Shown here piece after piece: positions 9,201 to 18,352 of a stretch of 64,000 bases of DNA. The position numbers were made by a program, and so were the translations under genes. Position 1 is the first letter of the stretch, and each line of letters starts with the position of its first letter. The notes below the pieces were generated by a model, which did no database searches, had not been told where the DNA came from, and worked only from the letters and a program-made list of their open reading frames with translations. This stretch comes from an uncultured Oscillospiraceae bacterium (GTDB taxonomy: Bacteria > Bacillota > Clostridia > Oscillospirales > Acutalibacteraceae): NCBI GenBank assembly GCA_900540275.1, contig UQFO01000001.1, forward strand, positions 186,001 through 250,000. The letters are read 5' to 3'.

Positions 9201-10400
9201 ATGAGATATAAAAGAGAGATTGCACCAGGTATCTGCTGGGTCGGCGGAAACGACAGGAGGCTCGCGCTGTTTGAAAATATGTTCCCGCTGCCCGACGGCG
9301 TGGCTTATAATTCCTATTTAATTTTAGACGATAAAACAGCGCTGGTCGATACGGTCGATTCGGCAATTACCCGGCAGTTTTTTGAAAACGTCGACGCCGC
9401 GCTCGACGGGCGCGCCCTGGATTACGCCGTAGTCAACCATATGGAGCCGGACCATTGCGCCAATCTCGAGGAGCTTGCCCGGAGGTTCCCGGATATGAAA
9501 ATCGTTGGGAACCACAAGACGTTCCAGATGATACGCCAGTTTTATTCATTTGATTTTGAAAACCGTTTTATGGAGGTCTGTGAGGGCGACGAGCTTGCGC
9601 TCGGCAGGCATACGCTGCGGTTCTATTTCGCCCCGATGGTCCACTGGCCAGAGGTCATGCTGTCTTATGAAAAATCCCAGGGCATTTTGTTTTCCGCCGA
9701 CGCGTTCGGCTCCTTCGGCGCGCACAGCGGGAACCTCTTTTGCGACGAGGTGGATTTTGCGCGCGACTACCTGCCGGAGGCGCGGCGCTATTATACGAAC
9801 ATCGTCGGAAAGTACGGGCCGCAGGTGCAGACGGCGCTCCACAAGCTGGCTGGTGTGAAAATCAGCATGATATGCCCGCTGCACGGCCTTATATGGCGCG
9901 ACGGCCTGCCCTGTATCCTCAACCTGTACGACTGCTGGAGCCGCTATGAGCCGGAGGAAAAGGGCGTTGTGCTCGCCTACGCCTCCATGTACGGGAACAC
10001 AGAGAATGCTGTTGACGTAATTGCCGGCAAGCTTTCCGACAGGGGTATGGGGAACCTGCGCGTATACGATGTGTCTAAAACGCATGCTTCCTATATCATA
10101 GCCGATATGTTCCGCATGAGCCATATCGTCCTTGCTTCCTCCACCTATAACGGCGGGCTGTACTTTGCAATGGAAGCGCTTATGCATGAAATGGAAGCGC
10201 TCCGCCTGCAAAACCGTACAGCCGCAATTGTTGGCAATGGCTCGTGGTCGCCGGCGGCAGGCAGGGAAATGGAAAAGCGCCTGGAAAATATGAAAACTAT
10301 GCGCCTCGTGTCGCCGCCGCTTGAGCTTCGCTCTGCGCTGCGTGAGGAACAAATGGCGCAAATTGACGGCCTTGTAGACGCGCTTTACGCCACGCTTTAA
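9201..10400 (+). CDS. FprA-type flavodiiron protein (A-type flavoprotein)
   Basis: A 399-residue protein with an N-terminal metallo-beta-lactamase-like diiron domain and a C-terminal flavodoxin domain. Diiron ligands are visible as HMEPDH, then MVHWPE, SADAFGSFG and CPLHG. The FMN loop is ASMYGNTENA. The family reduces O2 and/or NO in anaerobes, protecting oxygen-sensitive enzymes. Electrons usually come from rubredoxin or a flavin reductase, neither of which is seen next to it. Start ATG 9201 has AGGAGAT a few bases upstream; an earlier in-frame ATG at 9135 is in AT-rich DNA that looks like promoter sequence. Confidence 0.92.
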   Translation: MRYKREIAPGICWVGGNDRRLALFENMFPLPDGVAYNSYLILDDKTALVDTVDSAITRQFFENVDAALDGRALDYAVVNHMEPDHCANLEELARRFPDMKIVGNHKTFQMIRQFYSFDFENRFMEVCEGDELALGRHTLRFYFAPMVHWPEVMLSYEKSQGILFSADAFGSFGAHSGNLFCDEVDFARDYLPEARRYYTNIVGKYGPQVQTALHKLAGVKISMICPLHGLIWRDGLPCILNLYDCWSRYEPEEKGVVLAYASMYGNTENAVDVIAGKLSDRGMGNLRVYDVSKTHASYIIADMFRMSHIVLASSTYNGGLYFAMEALMHEMEALRLQNRTAAIVGNGSWSPAAGREMEKRLENMKTMRLVSPPLELRSALREEQMAQIDGLVDALYATL

Positions 10401-10518
10401 CTACTTGCCTTTCTGGGCGTTTTTCGGAAAAAGAGAGTAAATTGTACAAGAAAACGGACGGATTCATGGTGAAAATACATTCATTGTTAAAAGAAAATTA
10501 ACAAACATGTTAAATTTA

Positions 10519-10547
10519 TTGACTTTTTTTGGCGGTTTGGGTATATT
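10519..10547 (+). promoter_or_regulatory. predicted promoter of livJ
   Basis: TTGACT, a 17-base spacer and TATATT, located about 50 bases before the ribosome site of the substrate-binding protein gene. Confidence 0.55.
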
Positions 10548-10599
10548 TATTAACGAAATGCAAAAGTATTTCGCCAAATTTATGGAGGTGTTTGACACA

Positions 10600-11787
10600 A
10601 TGAAGTTTCCAATGAAAAAGGTATTGGCACTCTGTGTCGCCGGCCTTATGACGGCATCCTGCCTTGCGGGCTGCTCGAATGAAGGCGCGCAAAGCGGCGG
10701 CGGCGACCAGGGAGGCACGCTGCTCATCGGCGGCGTAGGCCCCCTGACCGGTGACTATTCTACATACGGCGTTTCGGTTCAGAACGGTGCAAAGATTGCT
10801 GTCGATGAAATCAACAAGGCTGGCGGCGTAAACGGCATCAAGCTTGAGCTGAAATTCCAGGACGACGAAACGGACGCGACCAAGGCGGTCAACGCGTACA
10901 ACACGCTGATGGATGCTGGAATGAAGATTTCCCTCGGCGCGGTAACGAGCGCCGCGTGCATTGCGGTCGCCAACGAAACACAGAAGGACGGCATCCTGAT
11001 GCTTACGCCCTCCGGCTCCCAGAAGGAATGCGTACAGTATGACAACTGCTTCCGCATCTGTTTTACCGACCCGCAGCAGGGTACGGTTTCCGCCGATTAT
11101 ATCGCGGCGAACCTAGACGCGAAGAAGGTCGCGGTCATTTACGACAAGTCCAACGACTATTCCGCCGGCATTGCCGACAACTTTGAAAAGGAAGCAAAGG
11201 TCAAGGGCCTTGAGGTTGTTGCGAAGCAGGCGTTTACCGACCAGACGAATACCGACTTCAACGTACAGCTCCAGAAGGCGAAGGACGCCGGCGCACAGCT
11301 TATATTCCTTCCGATTTACGCGCAGGAAGCGGCCTCCATTCTGATGCAGGCGCAGAAGGCCGGCATGAACATCCCGTTCTTCGGCTGCGACGGCCTCGAC
11401 GGCATCTTCGAGAAGCTCGGCAAGGCGAACGTTTCCGCGGCTGAGGGCGTTATGCTGCTTACACCGTTCGCGGCGGACGCGAAGGACGAAAAAACACAGA
11501 GCTTCGTAAAGGCGTATAAAGCGGCTTACGGCGAAAACGCTACCCCCGACCAGTTTGCGGCGGACGGCTACGACTCGGTTTACACAATCAAGGCCGCGCT
11601 GGAAAAGGCTGAAATCAAGGACGCGGGCATCGACGTTAAGGAGCTCGGTACAAAGCTTTCCGCGGCGATGACGGAAATCACTGTCGAAGGCCTTACAGGA
11701 ACGATGACATGGACCGCCGACGGCGAGCCGACAAAGGACGCCAAGGCTGTTAAAATTGTAAACGGCGAATACGTGGCGCTCGATTAA
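10600..11787 (+). CDS. livJ: branched-chain amino acid ABC transporter, substrate-binding lipoprotein
   Basis: A 395-residue lipoprotein: signal peptide with lipobox LAGC near residue 23, a Gly/Ser-rich linker, then a periplasmic-binding-protein fold typical of LivJ/LivK (start of the mature domain GGVGPLTGDYSTYG, then INKAGGVNG and the SAACIA ligand-pocket region). It should capture leucine, isoleucine, valine or a related ligand outside the cell and deliver it to LivHM. Start ATG 10600 follows GGAGGTG by about 10 bases. A strong terminator between this gene and livH probably makes its transcript more abundant than that of the membrane parts. Confidence 0.92.
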   Translation: MKFPMKKVLALCVAGLMTASCLAGCSNEGAQSGGGDQGGTLLIGGVGPLTGDYSTYGVSVQNGAKIAVDEINKAGGVNGIKLELKFQDDETDATKAVNAYNTLMDAGMKISLGAVTSAACIAVANETQKDGILMLTPSGSQKECVQYDNCFRICFTDPQQGTVSADYIAANLDAKKVAVIYDKSNDYSAGIADNFEKEAKVKGLEVVAKQAFTDQTNTDFNVQLQKAKDAGAQLIFLPIYAQEAASILMQAQKAGMNIPFFGCDGLDGIFEKLGKANVSAAEGVMLLTPFAADAKDEKTQSFVKAYKAAYGENATPDQFAADGYDSVYTIKAALEKAEIKDAGIDVKELGTKLSAAMTEITVEGLTGTMTWTADGEPTKDAKAVKIVNGEYVALD

Positions 11788-11815
11788 TTTTTGAGTGACT
11801 GAATCTTGCAAAATA

Positions 11816-11858
11816 GGGCGGAGTTTTATGAAAACTCCGCCCGTTTCCAATTTTTTTT
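11816..11858 (+). terminator. terminator between livJ and livH
   Basis: Perfect 12-bp stem GGGCGGAGTTTT/AAAACTCCGCCC, then GTTTCCAA and a run of eight T. It may attenuate read-through into livHMGF. Confidence 0.85.
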
Positions 11859-11880
11859 GAGGCTTTCTCAAAAATACTCT

Positions 11881-11908
11881 TTGCAGAACGCGCAAAATAT
11901 TGTATTAT
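11881..11908 (+). promoter_or_regulatory. possible promoter of livHMGF
   Basis: TTGCAG, a 16-base spacer and TATTAT lie just after the livJ terminator, about 120 bases before livH. Confidence 0.4.
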
Positions 11909-12029
11909 ATTGTAGATACAGTTTTCGCGTGCGGCCCCAATTCTTGAACAGATTATTTTTGCGGCAGCCCCGCGCGCAGTTTGAATTCCCGGCGCACCGC
12001 GCCGGAGGGAAATGAGGCGGAATATACCC

Positions 12030-12905
12030 ATGAGCATCTTATCTAACCTGATAACCGGCCTGAGCCTTGGCAGCATCTACGCGCTCATTGCACTGGGATA
12101 CACCATGGTTTATGGTATTGCTAAAATGCTTAACTTCGCCCACGGCGACGTTATCATGGTCGGCGCTTTTACCATTATTGTTGCGACCAATATGAGCATG
12201 CCGCCCGTCATCGCGGTTCTTCTGGCAATCGTGGTGTGTACGGTTCTCGGCGTAACGATTGAAAAAATTGCGTATAAGCCCCTGCGGAAGGAATCGCCGC
12301 TGACCGTGCTGATTACGGCAATCGGCGTCAGCTACTTCCTGCAAAGCCTTGCGCTTTTGATTTTCGGCACGGATAAAAAGCCGTTCCCGAATATTTTGGG
12401 ACTGACCCCCATTACAATTACAGACGGCCTGGTTATCCAGGGTTCCTCAATCGTTACCCTGCTTGTAACGGTCGTCATCATGGTTTGCCTGACGCTCTTT
12501 ATCAACAAGACAAGGACGGGCAGGGCGATGCTCGCCGTTTCTGAGGATAAGGGCGCGGCCCAGCTGATGGGCGTCAACGTCAATAAAACCATCACCATTA
12601 CCTTTGCAATCGGCTCCGCGCTCGCGGCGGTTGCGGGCCTGTTTTATGGGCTGTCCTATGACTATATCGGCCCCTATACGGGCGCGATGCCCGGAATCAA
12701 GGCCTTTGTCGCGGCGGTGTTCGGCGGAATCGGCAGCATACCCGGCGCTATGGTCGGCGGCTTGCTGCTCGGCATCATCGAAAGCCTTGCCAAGGCGTTC
12801 AATCTGGGTGAGCTTGCCGACGCAATCGTGTTCGGCGTGCTAATCGTCGTGCTTGTCATCAAGCCTACGGGCTTGTTTGGCAAGAAAATTGATGAGAAAG
12901 TGTAG
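12030..12905 (+). CDS. livH: branched-chain amino acid ABC transporter permease LivH
   Basis: An inner-membrane permease of 291 residues with about eight hydrophobic helices. The opening ITGLSLGSIYALIALGY and the FAHGD segment are hallmarks of LivH. A Gly-rich C-terminal stretch (VFGGIGSIPGAMVGG) matches the permease loop that contacts the ATPases. I prefer ATG 12030, which has GAGGCGG nine bases upstream and matches the usual family start. ATG 12012 is in frame but only one base after its GGAGGGA. It should form the channel with LivM. Confidence 0.92.
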   Translation: MSILSNLITGLSLGSIYALIALGYTMVYGIAKMLNFAHGDVIMVGAFTIIVATNMSMPPVIAVLLAIVVCTVLGVTIEKIAYKPLRKESPLTVLITAIGVSYFLQSLALLIFGTDKKPFPNILGLTPITITDGLVIQGSSIVTLLVTVVIMVCLTLFINKTRTGRAMLAVSEDKGAAQLMGVNVNKTITITFAIGSALAAVAGLFYGLSYDYIGPYTGAMPGIKAFVAAVFGGIGSIPGAMVGGLLLGIIESLAKAFNLGELADAIVFGVLIVVLVIKPTGLFGKKIDEKV

Positions 12906-12915
12906 GTGGGGGACG

Positions 12916-13920
12916 ATGAAGAGAAAACATATGCTCAAACCGAGCACCATCAACAACCTGATTACCTACGGAATCGTACTGATTGCATTTTTAGTTGTGT
13001 TCTTTATGGACCAGTCGGGCATGATTACCCGCCAGCTGCGCGGGCTGCTCGTACCCGTGGGGCTGAATATTATCCTGGCAATCTCTTTGAACCTTGTCGT
13101 CGGCTTTCTGGGGGAGCTTTCCCTCGGCCACGCGGCCTTTATGGCGGTCGGCGCGTATGCGGGCTGCTTATTCTCGATTGCGTTTGCCGATACGATGAAC
13201 GCGTTTATCCGCTTTCCGCTCGCTATTCTCGTGGGCGGTCTTGTCGCGGCGGTATTCGGCCTGCTCATCGGCATCCCGGTACTTCGCCTTAAGGGCGACT
13301 ACCTTGCCATCGTAACGCTCGCATTTGGGCAGATTATCGTGTCTGTCATTATAAACCTTGGCTTTACCGGAGGCGCGTCGGGACTTAAAGGCACGCCGCA
13401 GGACACGAACTATATTATAGTTTTCGCGCTTGTGATTGTAACTATGTTCGTCATTATGAACCTTGTCGATTCCAAGCACGGCAGGGCAATCTGCTCTGTC
13501 AGGGACAACCGCATTGCCGCTTCGTCTATTGGAATCAACGTCACATATTACAAGCTGTTCGCGTTTGTGCTCGCCGCGTTCTTTGCGGGCATTGCCGGCG
13601 TGCTCTACGGCCACAGCCTGAGCATTGTGCAGGCTTCTGTCTTCGATTATAACAAATCGATTGAAATCCTCGTTATGGTCGTGCTCGGCGGTATGTGCAG
13701 CATCCGCGGCTCGATAATCGCGGCTACAATTATCACGGTGCTGCCTGAAGTCTTAAGGGGCGCGGACGAATACAGGATGCTTATTTATTCCATCGTGCTC
13801 GTCGCGATGATGATTCTTAATGCAAACGAGAAGTTCAGGAGCTTTAAATCGCGGCTTTCTGTCGAGGCGTTTTTCCGCAGCCGCAGGGAAAAGAAAGCGC
13901 TTGTAAAGGAGGAGGCTTGA
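12916..13920 (+). CDS. livM: branched-chain amino acid ABC transporter permease LivM
   Basis: A 334-residue polytopic permease. Family signatures are LNLVVGFLGELSLGHAAF, the RLKGDYLAIVTLAFG stretch and the Gly-rich VLGGMCSIRGSI near the C-terminus. It starts 10 bases after livH at ATG 12916, behind GGTGGGGG, and ends three bases before the livG start, so the genes are translationally close. It pairs with LivH in the membrane. Confidence 0.92.
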   Translation: MKRKHMLKPSTINNLITYGIVLIAFLVVFFMDQSGMITRQLRGLLVPVGLNIILAISLNLVVGFLGELSLGHAAFMAVGAYAGCLFSIAFADTMNAFIRFPLAILVGGLVAAVFGLLIGIPVLRLKGDYLAIVTLAFGQIIVSVIINLGFTGGASGLKGTPQDTNYIIVFALVIVTMFVIMNLVDSKHGRAICSVRDNRIAASSIGINVTYYKLFAFVLAAFFAGIAGVLYGHSLSIVQASVFDYNKSIEILVMVVLGGMCSIRGSIIAATIITVLPEVLRGADEYRMLIYSIVLVAMMILNANEKFRSFKSRLSVEAFFRSRREKKALVKEEA

Positions 13921-13922
13921 AT

Positions 13923-14681
13923 ATGGCAATGCTTGAAGTAAAAAATCTCGGCATCTCCTTCGGCGGCCTGAAAGCGGTGGACGACTTTAACGTCACCATT
14001 GAAAAGGGCCAGCTTTATGGGCTGATTGGCCCCAACGGCGCGGGCAAAACGACGGTATTTAACCTGTTAACCGGCGTATACAAGCCAACAAAGGGCGCGT
14101 TTTTCCTTGACGGCAGGAACCTTACGGGCAAGTCGCCGGAAAAAATAAACCACAGCGGAATCGCGCGTACATTCCAGAATATCCGCCTCTTTAATAACCT
14201 TTCCGTGCTCGACAACGTAAAGCTCGGCCTCAGCGGGAGCAATAAGTACTCCGCGTTCTCCGGTGTGTTCCGCCTGCCGTCCTACTGGAAGCAGGAGCGC
14301 CTGATGAACGACGAGGCCATGAAAATACTTGAGGTGTTCGGCCTGGACGCAATGTCCGGGTATCTCGCGCAGAACCTGCCCTATGGAAAGCAGAGGAAGC
14401 TTGAAATTGCAAGGGCGCTCGCAACAAAGCCGAAGCTCCTGCTGCTTGACGAGCCTGCCGCCGGCATGAACCCGAACGAGACGGCGGAGCTGATGGATAC
14501 CATCCGCTTTGTGCGCGACCAGTTCGACATGACCATCCTGCTCATCGAGCACGACATGCGCCTGGTTTCCGGTATCTGCGAGCAGGTCACTGTCTTGAAT
14601 TTTGGCCAGGAGCTTACGCACGGCGAGACATCCAAGGTATTAAACGACCCGGAGGTCATCACGGCGTATCTTGGTGAGTAA
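13923..14681 (+). CDS. livG: branched-chain amino acid ABC transporter ATP-binding protein LivG
   Basis: A 252-residue ABC ATPase: Walker A GPNGAGKTT, the LivG-type RTFQNIRLF segment after the Q-loop, and Walker B LLLLDEPAAGMNP. The signature region reads NLPYGKQRKLEIARAL, the usual LivG variant of the C-loop. ATG 13923 follows AAAGGAGGAGGC by seven bases; a TTG six bases earlier overlaps the livM stop. It powers import with LivF. Confidence 0.93.
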   Translation: MAMLEVKNLGISFGGLKAVDDFNVTIEKGQLYGLIGPNGAGKTTVFNLLTGVYKPTKGAFFLDGRNLTGKSPEKINHSGIARTFQNIRLFNNLSVLDNVKLGLSGSNKYSAFSGVFRLPSYWKQERLMNDEAMKILEVFGLDAMSGYLAQNLPYGKQRKLEIARALATKPKLLLLDEPAAGMNPNETAELMDTIRFVRDQFDMTILLIEHDMRLVSGICEQVTVLNFGQELTHGETSKVLNDPEVITAYLGE

Positions 14682-14697
14682 AGGAGAGAAAAGCGTT

Positions 14698-15408
14698 ATG
14701 GCAATGCTTGAAATAAAAGATTTACAGGTTTATTACGGCGTAATCCAGGCGATTAAGGGAATCTCCTTTACGGTAAACGAAGGGGAAATTATTGCGCTCA
14801 TTGGCGCGAACGGCGCGGGGAAAACGACGATCCTGCATACCATATCGGGCCTGATTCCCGCAAAAACCGGCTCGGTCAAATTTATGGATAAAGAGCTCAC
14901 AAAAACAGCGCCGCATAAAATTGTGCAGATGGGCATGGCGCACGTGCCGGAAGGCCGCAGGATATTCCAGGAGCTTTCTGTGTACGAAAACCTGAAGCTC
15001 GGCGCTTATACGCGTAAGGACAAGGCGGAAATTGAGCAGTCGCTTCAAACGGTTTACGGGCGTTTTCCGCGCCTTGAGGAAAGGAAAAAGCAGGTTGCCG
15101 GTACGCTTTCCGGAGGCGAACAGCAGATGCTTGCGATGGGCAGGGCCTTGATGAGCAGGCCGAAAATTATCCTGATGGACGAACCGTCCATGGGGCTTTC
15201 TCCGCTGCTGGTCTCTGAAATATTCGATATTATCAAAAGCATCAATGAAAGCGGCACCACGGTCCTGCTTGTAGAGCAGAACGCAAAGAAGGCGCTTTCC
15301 ATTGCAGACAGGGCGTATGTGCTTGAGACGGGCAATATCGTGCTCGAGGGCGGCGCCAAAGAGTTGATGAACGACGACTCGATTAAGAAAGCTTATCTTG
15401 GTGAGTAA
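14698..15408 (+). CDS. livF: branched-chain amino acid ABC transporter ATP-binding protein LivF
   Basis: A 236-residue ABC ATPase with Walker A GANGAGKTT, VPEGRRIFQELSV (a LivF hallmark), signature LSGGEQQMLAMGRAL and Walker B IILMDEPSMGLSP. ATG 14698 follows AAGGAG; an in-frame ATG at 14671 lies within livG. It is the last transporter gene of the operon and is followed 16 bases later by a kinase-like gene. Confidence 0.93.
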   Translation: MAMLEIKDLQVYYGVIQAIKGISFTVNEGEIIALIGANGAGKTTILHTISGLIPAKTGSVKFMDKELTKTAPHKIVQMGMAHVPEGRRIFQELSVYENLKLGAYTRKDKAEIEQSLQTVYGRFPRLEERKKQVAGTLSGGEQQMLAMGRALMSRPKIILMDEPSMGLSPLLVSEIFDIIKSINESGTTVLLVEQNAKKALSIADRAYVLETGNIVLEGGAKELMNDDSIKKAYLGE

Positions 15409-15424
15409 AAAGGAGCGGTGATTT

Positions 15425-16045
15425 ATGTCGAATTTCGTGATTACGATTGCCCGCGCCTATGGCAGCGGCGGCAAGACCATCGGCAAAATGCTTGCAAAGG
15501 AGCTGGGGTTTTCCTATTATGACAAGGAAATCCCAATATTGGCCTCCATCGACAGCGGCATCAATGAAAAGCTGTTCGGCAGGGCGGACGAGAGGCTTAA
15601 GGGCGGACTGTTTAAAAAGCCGGTCAACGTATACCAGGACAACAAGCTGATTCCTCCGCAGAGCGGCGATTTTGTTTCTGACGACAATTTATTTAATTAC
15701 CAGGCGAAGGTAATCAAGGAGCTGGCGCAGAAGGAATCCTGCGTGTTTGTTGGACGCTGCGCCGATTTTGTGCTCAAAGACATGGAAAACATGGTGCGCG
15801 TGTTCGTTTACGCATCGCCTGAGGCGTGTGTAAGGAATGTAACCGACATGTACGGCCTGTCTGAAAAAGAAGCGAAGAAGGTCATCGAAAAAACCGACCG
15901 GGAGCGTGCCGCTTACTATAAGTATTATACCGGCAGAGACTGGGACAACGCGCGCAATTATGATTTGGTGCTTAACAGCAGCGAGCTGGGGTTTGAAAAA
16001 TGCACGCGTATCATAGAGCAGTATATCAGGATTAAAAACGCATAA
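15425..16045 (+). CDS. cytidylate-kinase-like family protein
   Basis: A 206-residue P-loop protein of the cytidylate-kinase-like family common in Clostridia, distinct from true Cmk. The opening ITIARAYGSGGKTIGKMLA is the family's modified nucleotide loop. Next come YYDKEI and a conserved CVFVGRCADFVL, then a lid-like DRERAAYYKYYTGRDW. The substrate is unknown. It follows livF by 16 bases with AAGGAG upstream, so it is probably expressed with the importer, and the operon ends in a strong terminator. No functional link to amino acid uptake is evident. Confidence 0.82.
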   Translation: MSNFVITIARAYGSGGKTIGKMLAKELGFSYYDKEIPILASIDSGINEKLFGRADERLKGGLFKKPVNVYQDNKLIPPQSGDFVSDDNLFNYQAKVIKELAQKESCVFVGRCADFVLKDMENMVRVFVYASPEACVRNVTDMYGLSEKEAKKVIEKTDRERAAYYKYYTGRDWDNARNYDLVLNSSELGFEKCTRIIEQYIRIKNA

Positions 16046-16065
16046 TTAATTGCTTATTCCAAGGC

Positions 16066-16093
16066 AAAGCGCCGCTTCAAGCGGCGCTTTTTT
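16066..16093 (+). terminator. terminator of the liv operon
   Basis: AAAGCGCCGCTT/AAGCGGCGCTTT with a minimal loop, followed by T residues. Confidence 0.9.
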
Positions 16094-16164
16094 GTATGCT
16101 GAAAATATAATAGAAATCCATCTACTTGTACAATTAAGTTATAAATGATTTTATTTTGATTAAG

Positions 16165-16193
16165 TTGACGAAATAAATGGCTGGTGTTATAAT
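16165..16193 (+). promoter_or_regulatory. predicted promoter of the S8 peptidase gene
   Basis: TTGACG, a 17-base spacer and TATAAT. The leader to the start codon is about 95 bases long. Confidence 0.65.
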
Positions 16194-16290
16194 AATAATG
16201 GAAATTTTTACAAGAAGGTGTATCCAATGGACTGTTTTGTTTACCAGTAAAAATTAATGAAATCGGAAATGAATAGGAAAGAGGAAGCTT

Positions 16291-18339
16291 ATGGATTTTA
16301 AAAAATACAGCGCGGCAATGCTTGCGGTTGTTTTGCTTTCTTTGGCTCTGCTGGCCCCGGTATCGGCGGCAAATGCGGAAAACACGGCTCCTGCGGACAA
16401 AATAGATTCAGCTTTGCAGGAAAAGCTCGATTCTATGAGTGATTTAGATACAATCGACGTATCGGTCTGGCTGTGCGATATTGATTATGAAGAGGTGGAG
16501 CAGGAGGTTACGCAAAGGCTGGAGCGAAAGGCGGAAAAGGGTGAAATCAGCGGACAGGCGCTCCTGCTGCCGGAGGACGACCTTCAGACGATGAAACAGC
16601 AAAACAGTGGAAACGCGCAGCTGGCAGCTGTGAACTTTCAGCCTGTGAACGGCCTCGATATTGCGGCAATTTCACAGGAGGACGCACAGGGATTTATTGA
16701 AACAAAGCGCGAGGTCACGTCGCAGGAATATGCGCGGCAGAACGCACAGGTTTTTGAAAGCCTGTTCCCTAAGGAAAAGCAGGAATGGTTCCGGACTGTC
16801 CCGCAGAGGCAGCCGGAGGTCATTTATTCCTGCAAGTACGCGCCGAATATTATGATGACGCTTACAAAAGGCCAGATTGAAGAAATTGCGCGCTCGGCGG
16901 ACGTGGAGGAAATATTTTACTATAATACTCAGGTAAGCGCCGAGGCTTTAGAAATGGAGGAAGCGATGGCCGCACCGCAAACCGTAGCTGCCGCAAGCAA
17001 TATATCGCTTGCCTATCAGACGACGACGGGCGTTTCCAATATGCGCATCTATAACCACGCGGACGGCACGGGCATTAAAATTGGGCAGATTGAAAACAGC
17101 GCGCCTGATTTTACCAAACCGGCCTTTGACCACATGCGGGATAACGCAAACCCCGAAAACAATAAATTTAAAGTGGTTTTTGACGGCAATTATACGAGAA
17201 ATTGGGATCACTCGACATGCGTGGCCGCGCTTATGGTTGGAAAATCTGACGATTTTAGCGCGATTGTACCCAATGCAAGCCTCTATTTTGCCGCCAATTA
17301 TGACGGGAAAACGGGCACCTATAAATATTGGAAGCAGTCCATGGAGCGGTTAGTGGACGAAGGGGTCAATGTAATCAACGCGTCCACCGCGCTGCCAGGG
17401 AGAAGAGAGGATAAGGGTGTATATGACGATTCCGCCAAATGGCTCGACCACCTGATATACAGCCACAACGTGAGCGTCTGCATATCCGCCGGGAATTATT
17501 ACCGGATTTCTGAGGGCTGTATGTCCTATAACGCAATCCTCGTCGGGAATATCAACGATAACCATACCATTGATTTATCTGATGATAAACGTGATATAGT
17601 TAAACTAAATTATCAAGAATCAGCTTATTCCGACAGCAATACGGCGGCCTATAAGCCGGATATTATGGCGCCGGGCGCGACCGCCGGCTCCTGCTACAGC
17701 CCTATGACGAATTCCTACGGCGGCGGCACCAGCTTTTCCGCGCCGATTGTCACGGGCGCCGTCGCGCAGCTCTGCGGTATGTACTCCTACTTTAAAACAA
17801 AGCCTGCCCTTTTAAAGGCGGCGCTTTTGGCGGGCGCGATAAAAACACAGGAAATGGAAGCCTACGACAGCGACGCCGATTTAACGAATAATGTCGACAG
17901 CATGACTGGCAGCTGGCGCCCGGGCCTGTGTCACAAGAACGGCGCGGGCATGGTGAACGTTATCAACGCGGCGGCTGTATTATATGACAGCTGCTACCTG
18001 TATTTTCCGAATTTCGGCGGTACGAACAACCCGCTGACTCAGGAAATCGAAGTGGAGGCCGGCTCCCGTTTGCAGATATGCCTGAGCTGGCTGAAAAAGA
18101 ACACGGTAACGTCCGGCAGCCACGAAACGGGCGAGGTTGAGGACGCCGGCAAGGACACTTTTATATTAGAGCTGCTCGGCCCCGACGGCGAGCTGCTATA
18201 CAATTCCTGGTATCGGTACGATACAAAAGAATACATTGCGTTTGAGCCGGAAATACCGGGAACCTATACCATACGTGTAAGAAAAACCAACCTGCTCAGT
18301 ACCGGCACGGACATTGCGCTTTGCTGGTACCAGCGGTAA
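16291..18339 (+). CDS. secreted S8 (subtilisin-like) peptidase with altered catalytic Asp position
   Basis: A 682-residue protein with a signal peptide (hydrophobic residues 8-27, APVSAANA), a prodomain-like N-terminal region and a subtilisin fold. The His motif is WDHSTCVAALMVG (His 307), the oxyanion Asn is in SAGNYY, and the Ser motif is GGGTSFSAPIVTG (Ser 481). Where family members have an Asp-(Ser/Thr)-Gly motif, this one reads GQIENSAPDF, placing Glu at residue 268. It may therefore have altered activity, or a nearby Asp may take over. The last 100 residues (LQICLSWLKKN, GTYTIRVRKT) resemble a beta-rich pre-peptidase C-terminal domain. It probably shares an operon with the dockerin gene 13 bases downstream. 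Confidence 0.85.
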   Translation: MDFKKYSAAMLAVVLLSLALLAPVSAANAENTAPADKIDSALQEKLDSMSDLDTIDVSVWLCDIDYEEVEQEVTQRLERKAEKGEISGQALLLPEDDLQTMKQQNSGNAQLAAVNFQPVNGLDIAAISQEDAQGFIETKREVTSQEYARQNAQVFESLFPKEKQEWFRTVPQRQPEVIYSCKYAPNIMMTLTKGQIEEIARSADVEEIFYYNTQVSAEALEMEEAMAAPQTVAAASNISLAYQTTTGVSNMRIYNHADGTGIKIGQIENSAPDFTKPAFDHMRDNANPENNKFKVVFDGNYTRNWDHSTCVAALMVGKSDDFSAIVPNASLYFAANYDGKTGTYKYWKQSMERLVDEGVNVINASTALPGRREDKGVYDDSAKWLDHLIYSHNVSVCISAGNYYRISEGCMSYNAILVGNINDNHTIDLSDDKRDIVKLNYQESAYSDSNTAAYKPDIMAPGATAGSCYSPMTNSYGGGTSFSAPIVTGAVAQLCGMYSYFKTKPALLKAALLAGAIKTQEMEAYDSDADLTNNVDSMTGSWRPGLCHKNGAGMVNVINAAAVLYDSCYLYFPNFGGTNNPLTQEIEVEAGSRLQICLSWLKKNTVTSGSHETGEVEDAGKDTFILELLGPDGELLYNSWYRYDTKEYIAFEPEIPGTYTIRVRKTNLLSTGTDIALCWYQR

Positions 18340-18352
18340 AGGAGAGAAAACC

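Noticed and set aside
9546..10361. A 271-codon minus-strand frame opposite the flavodiiron gene
   Set aside because: It is a shadow of the well-supported flavodiiron coding sequence, with no family similarity that I recognise.
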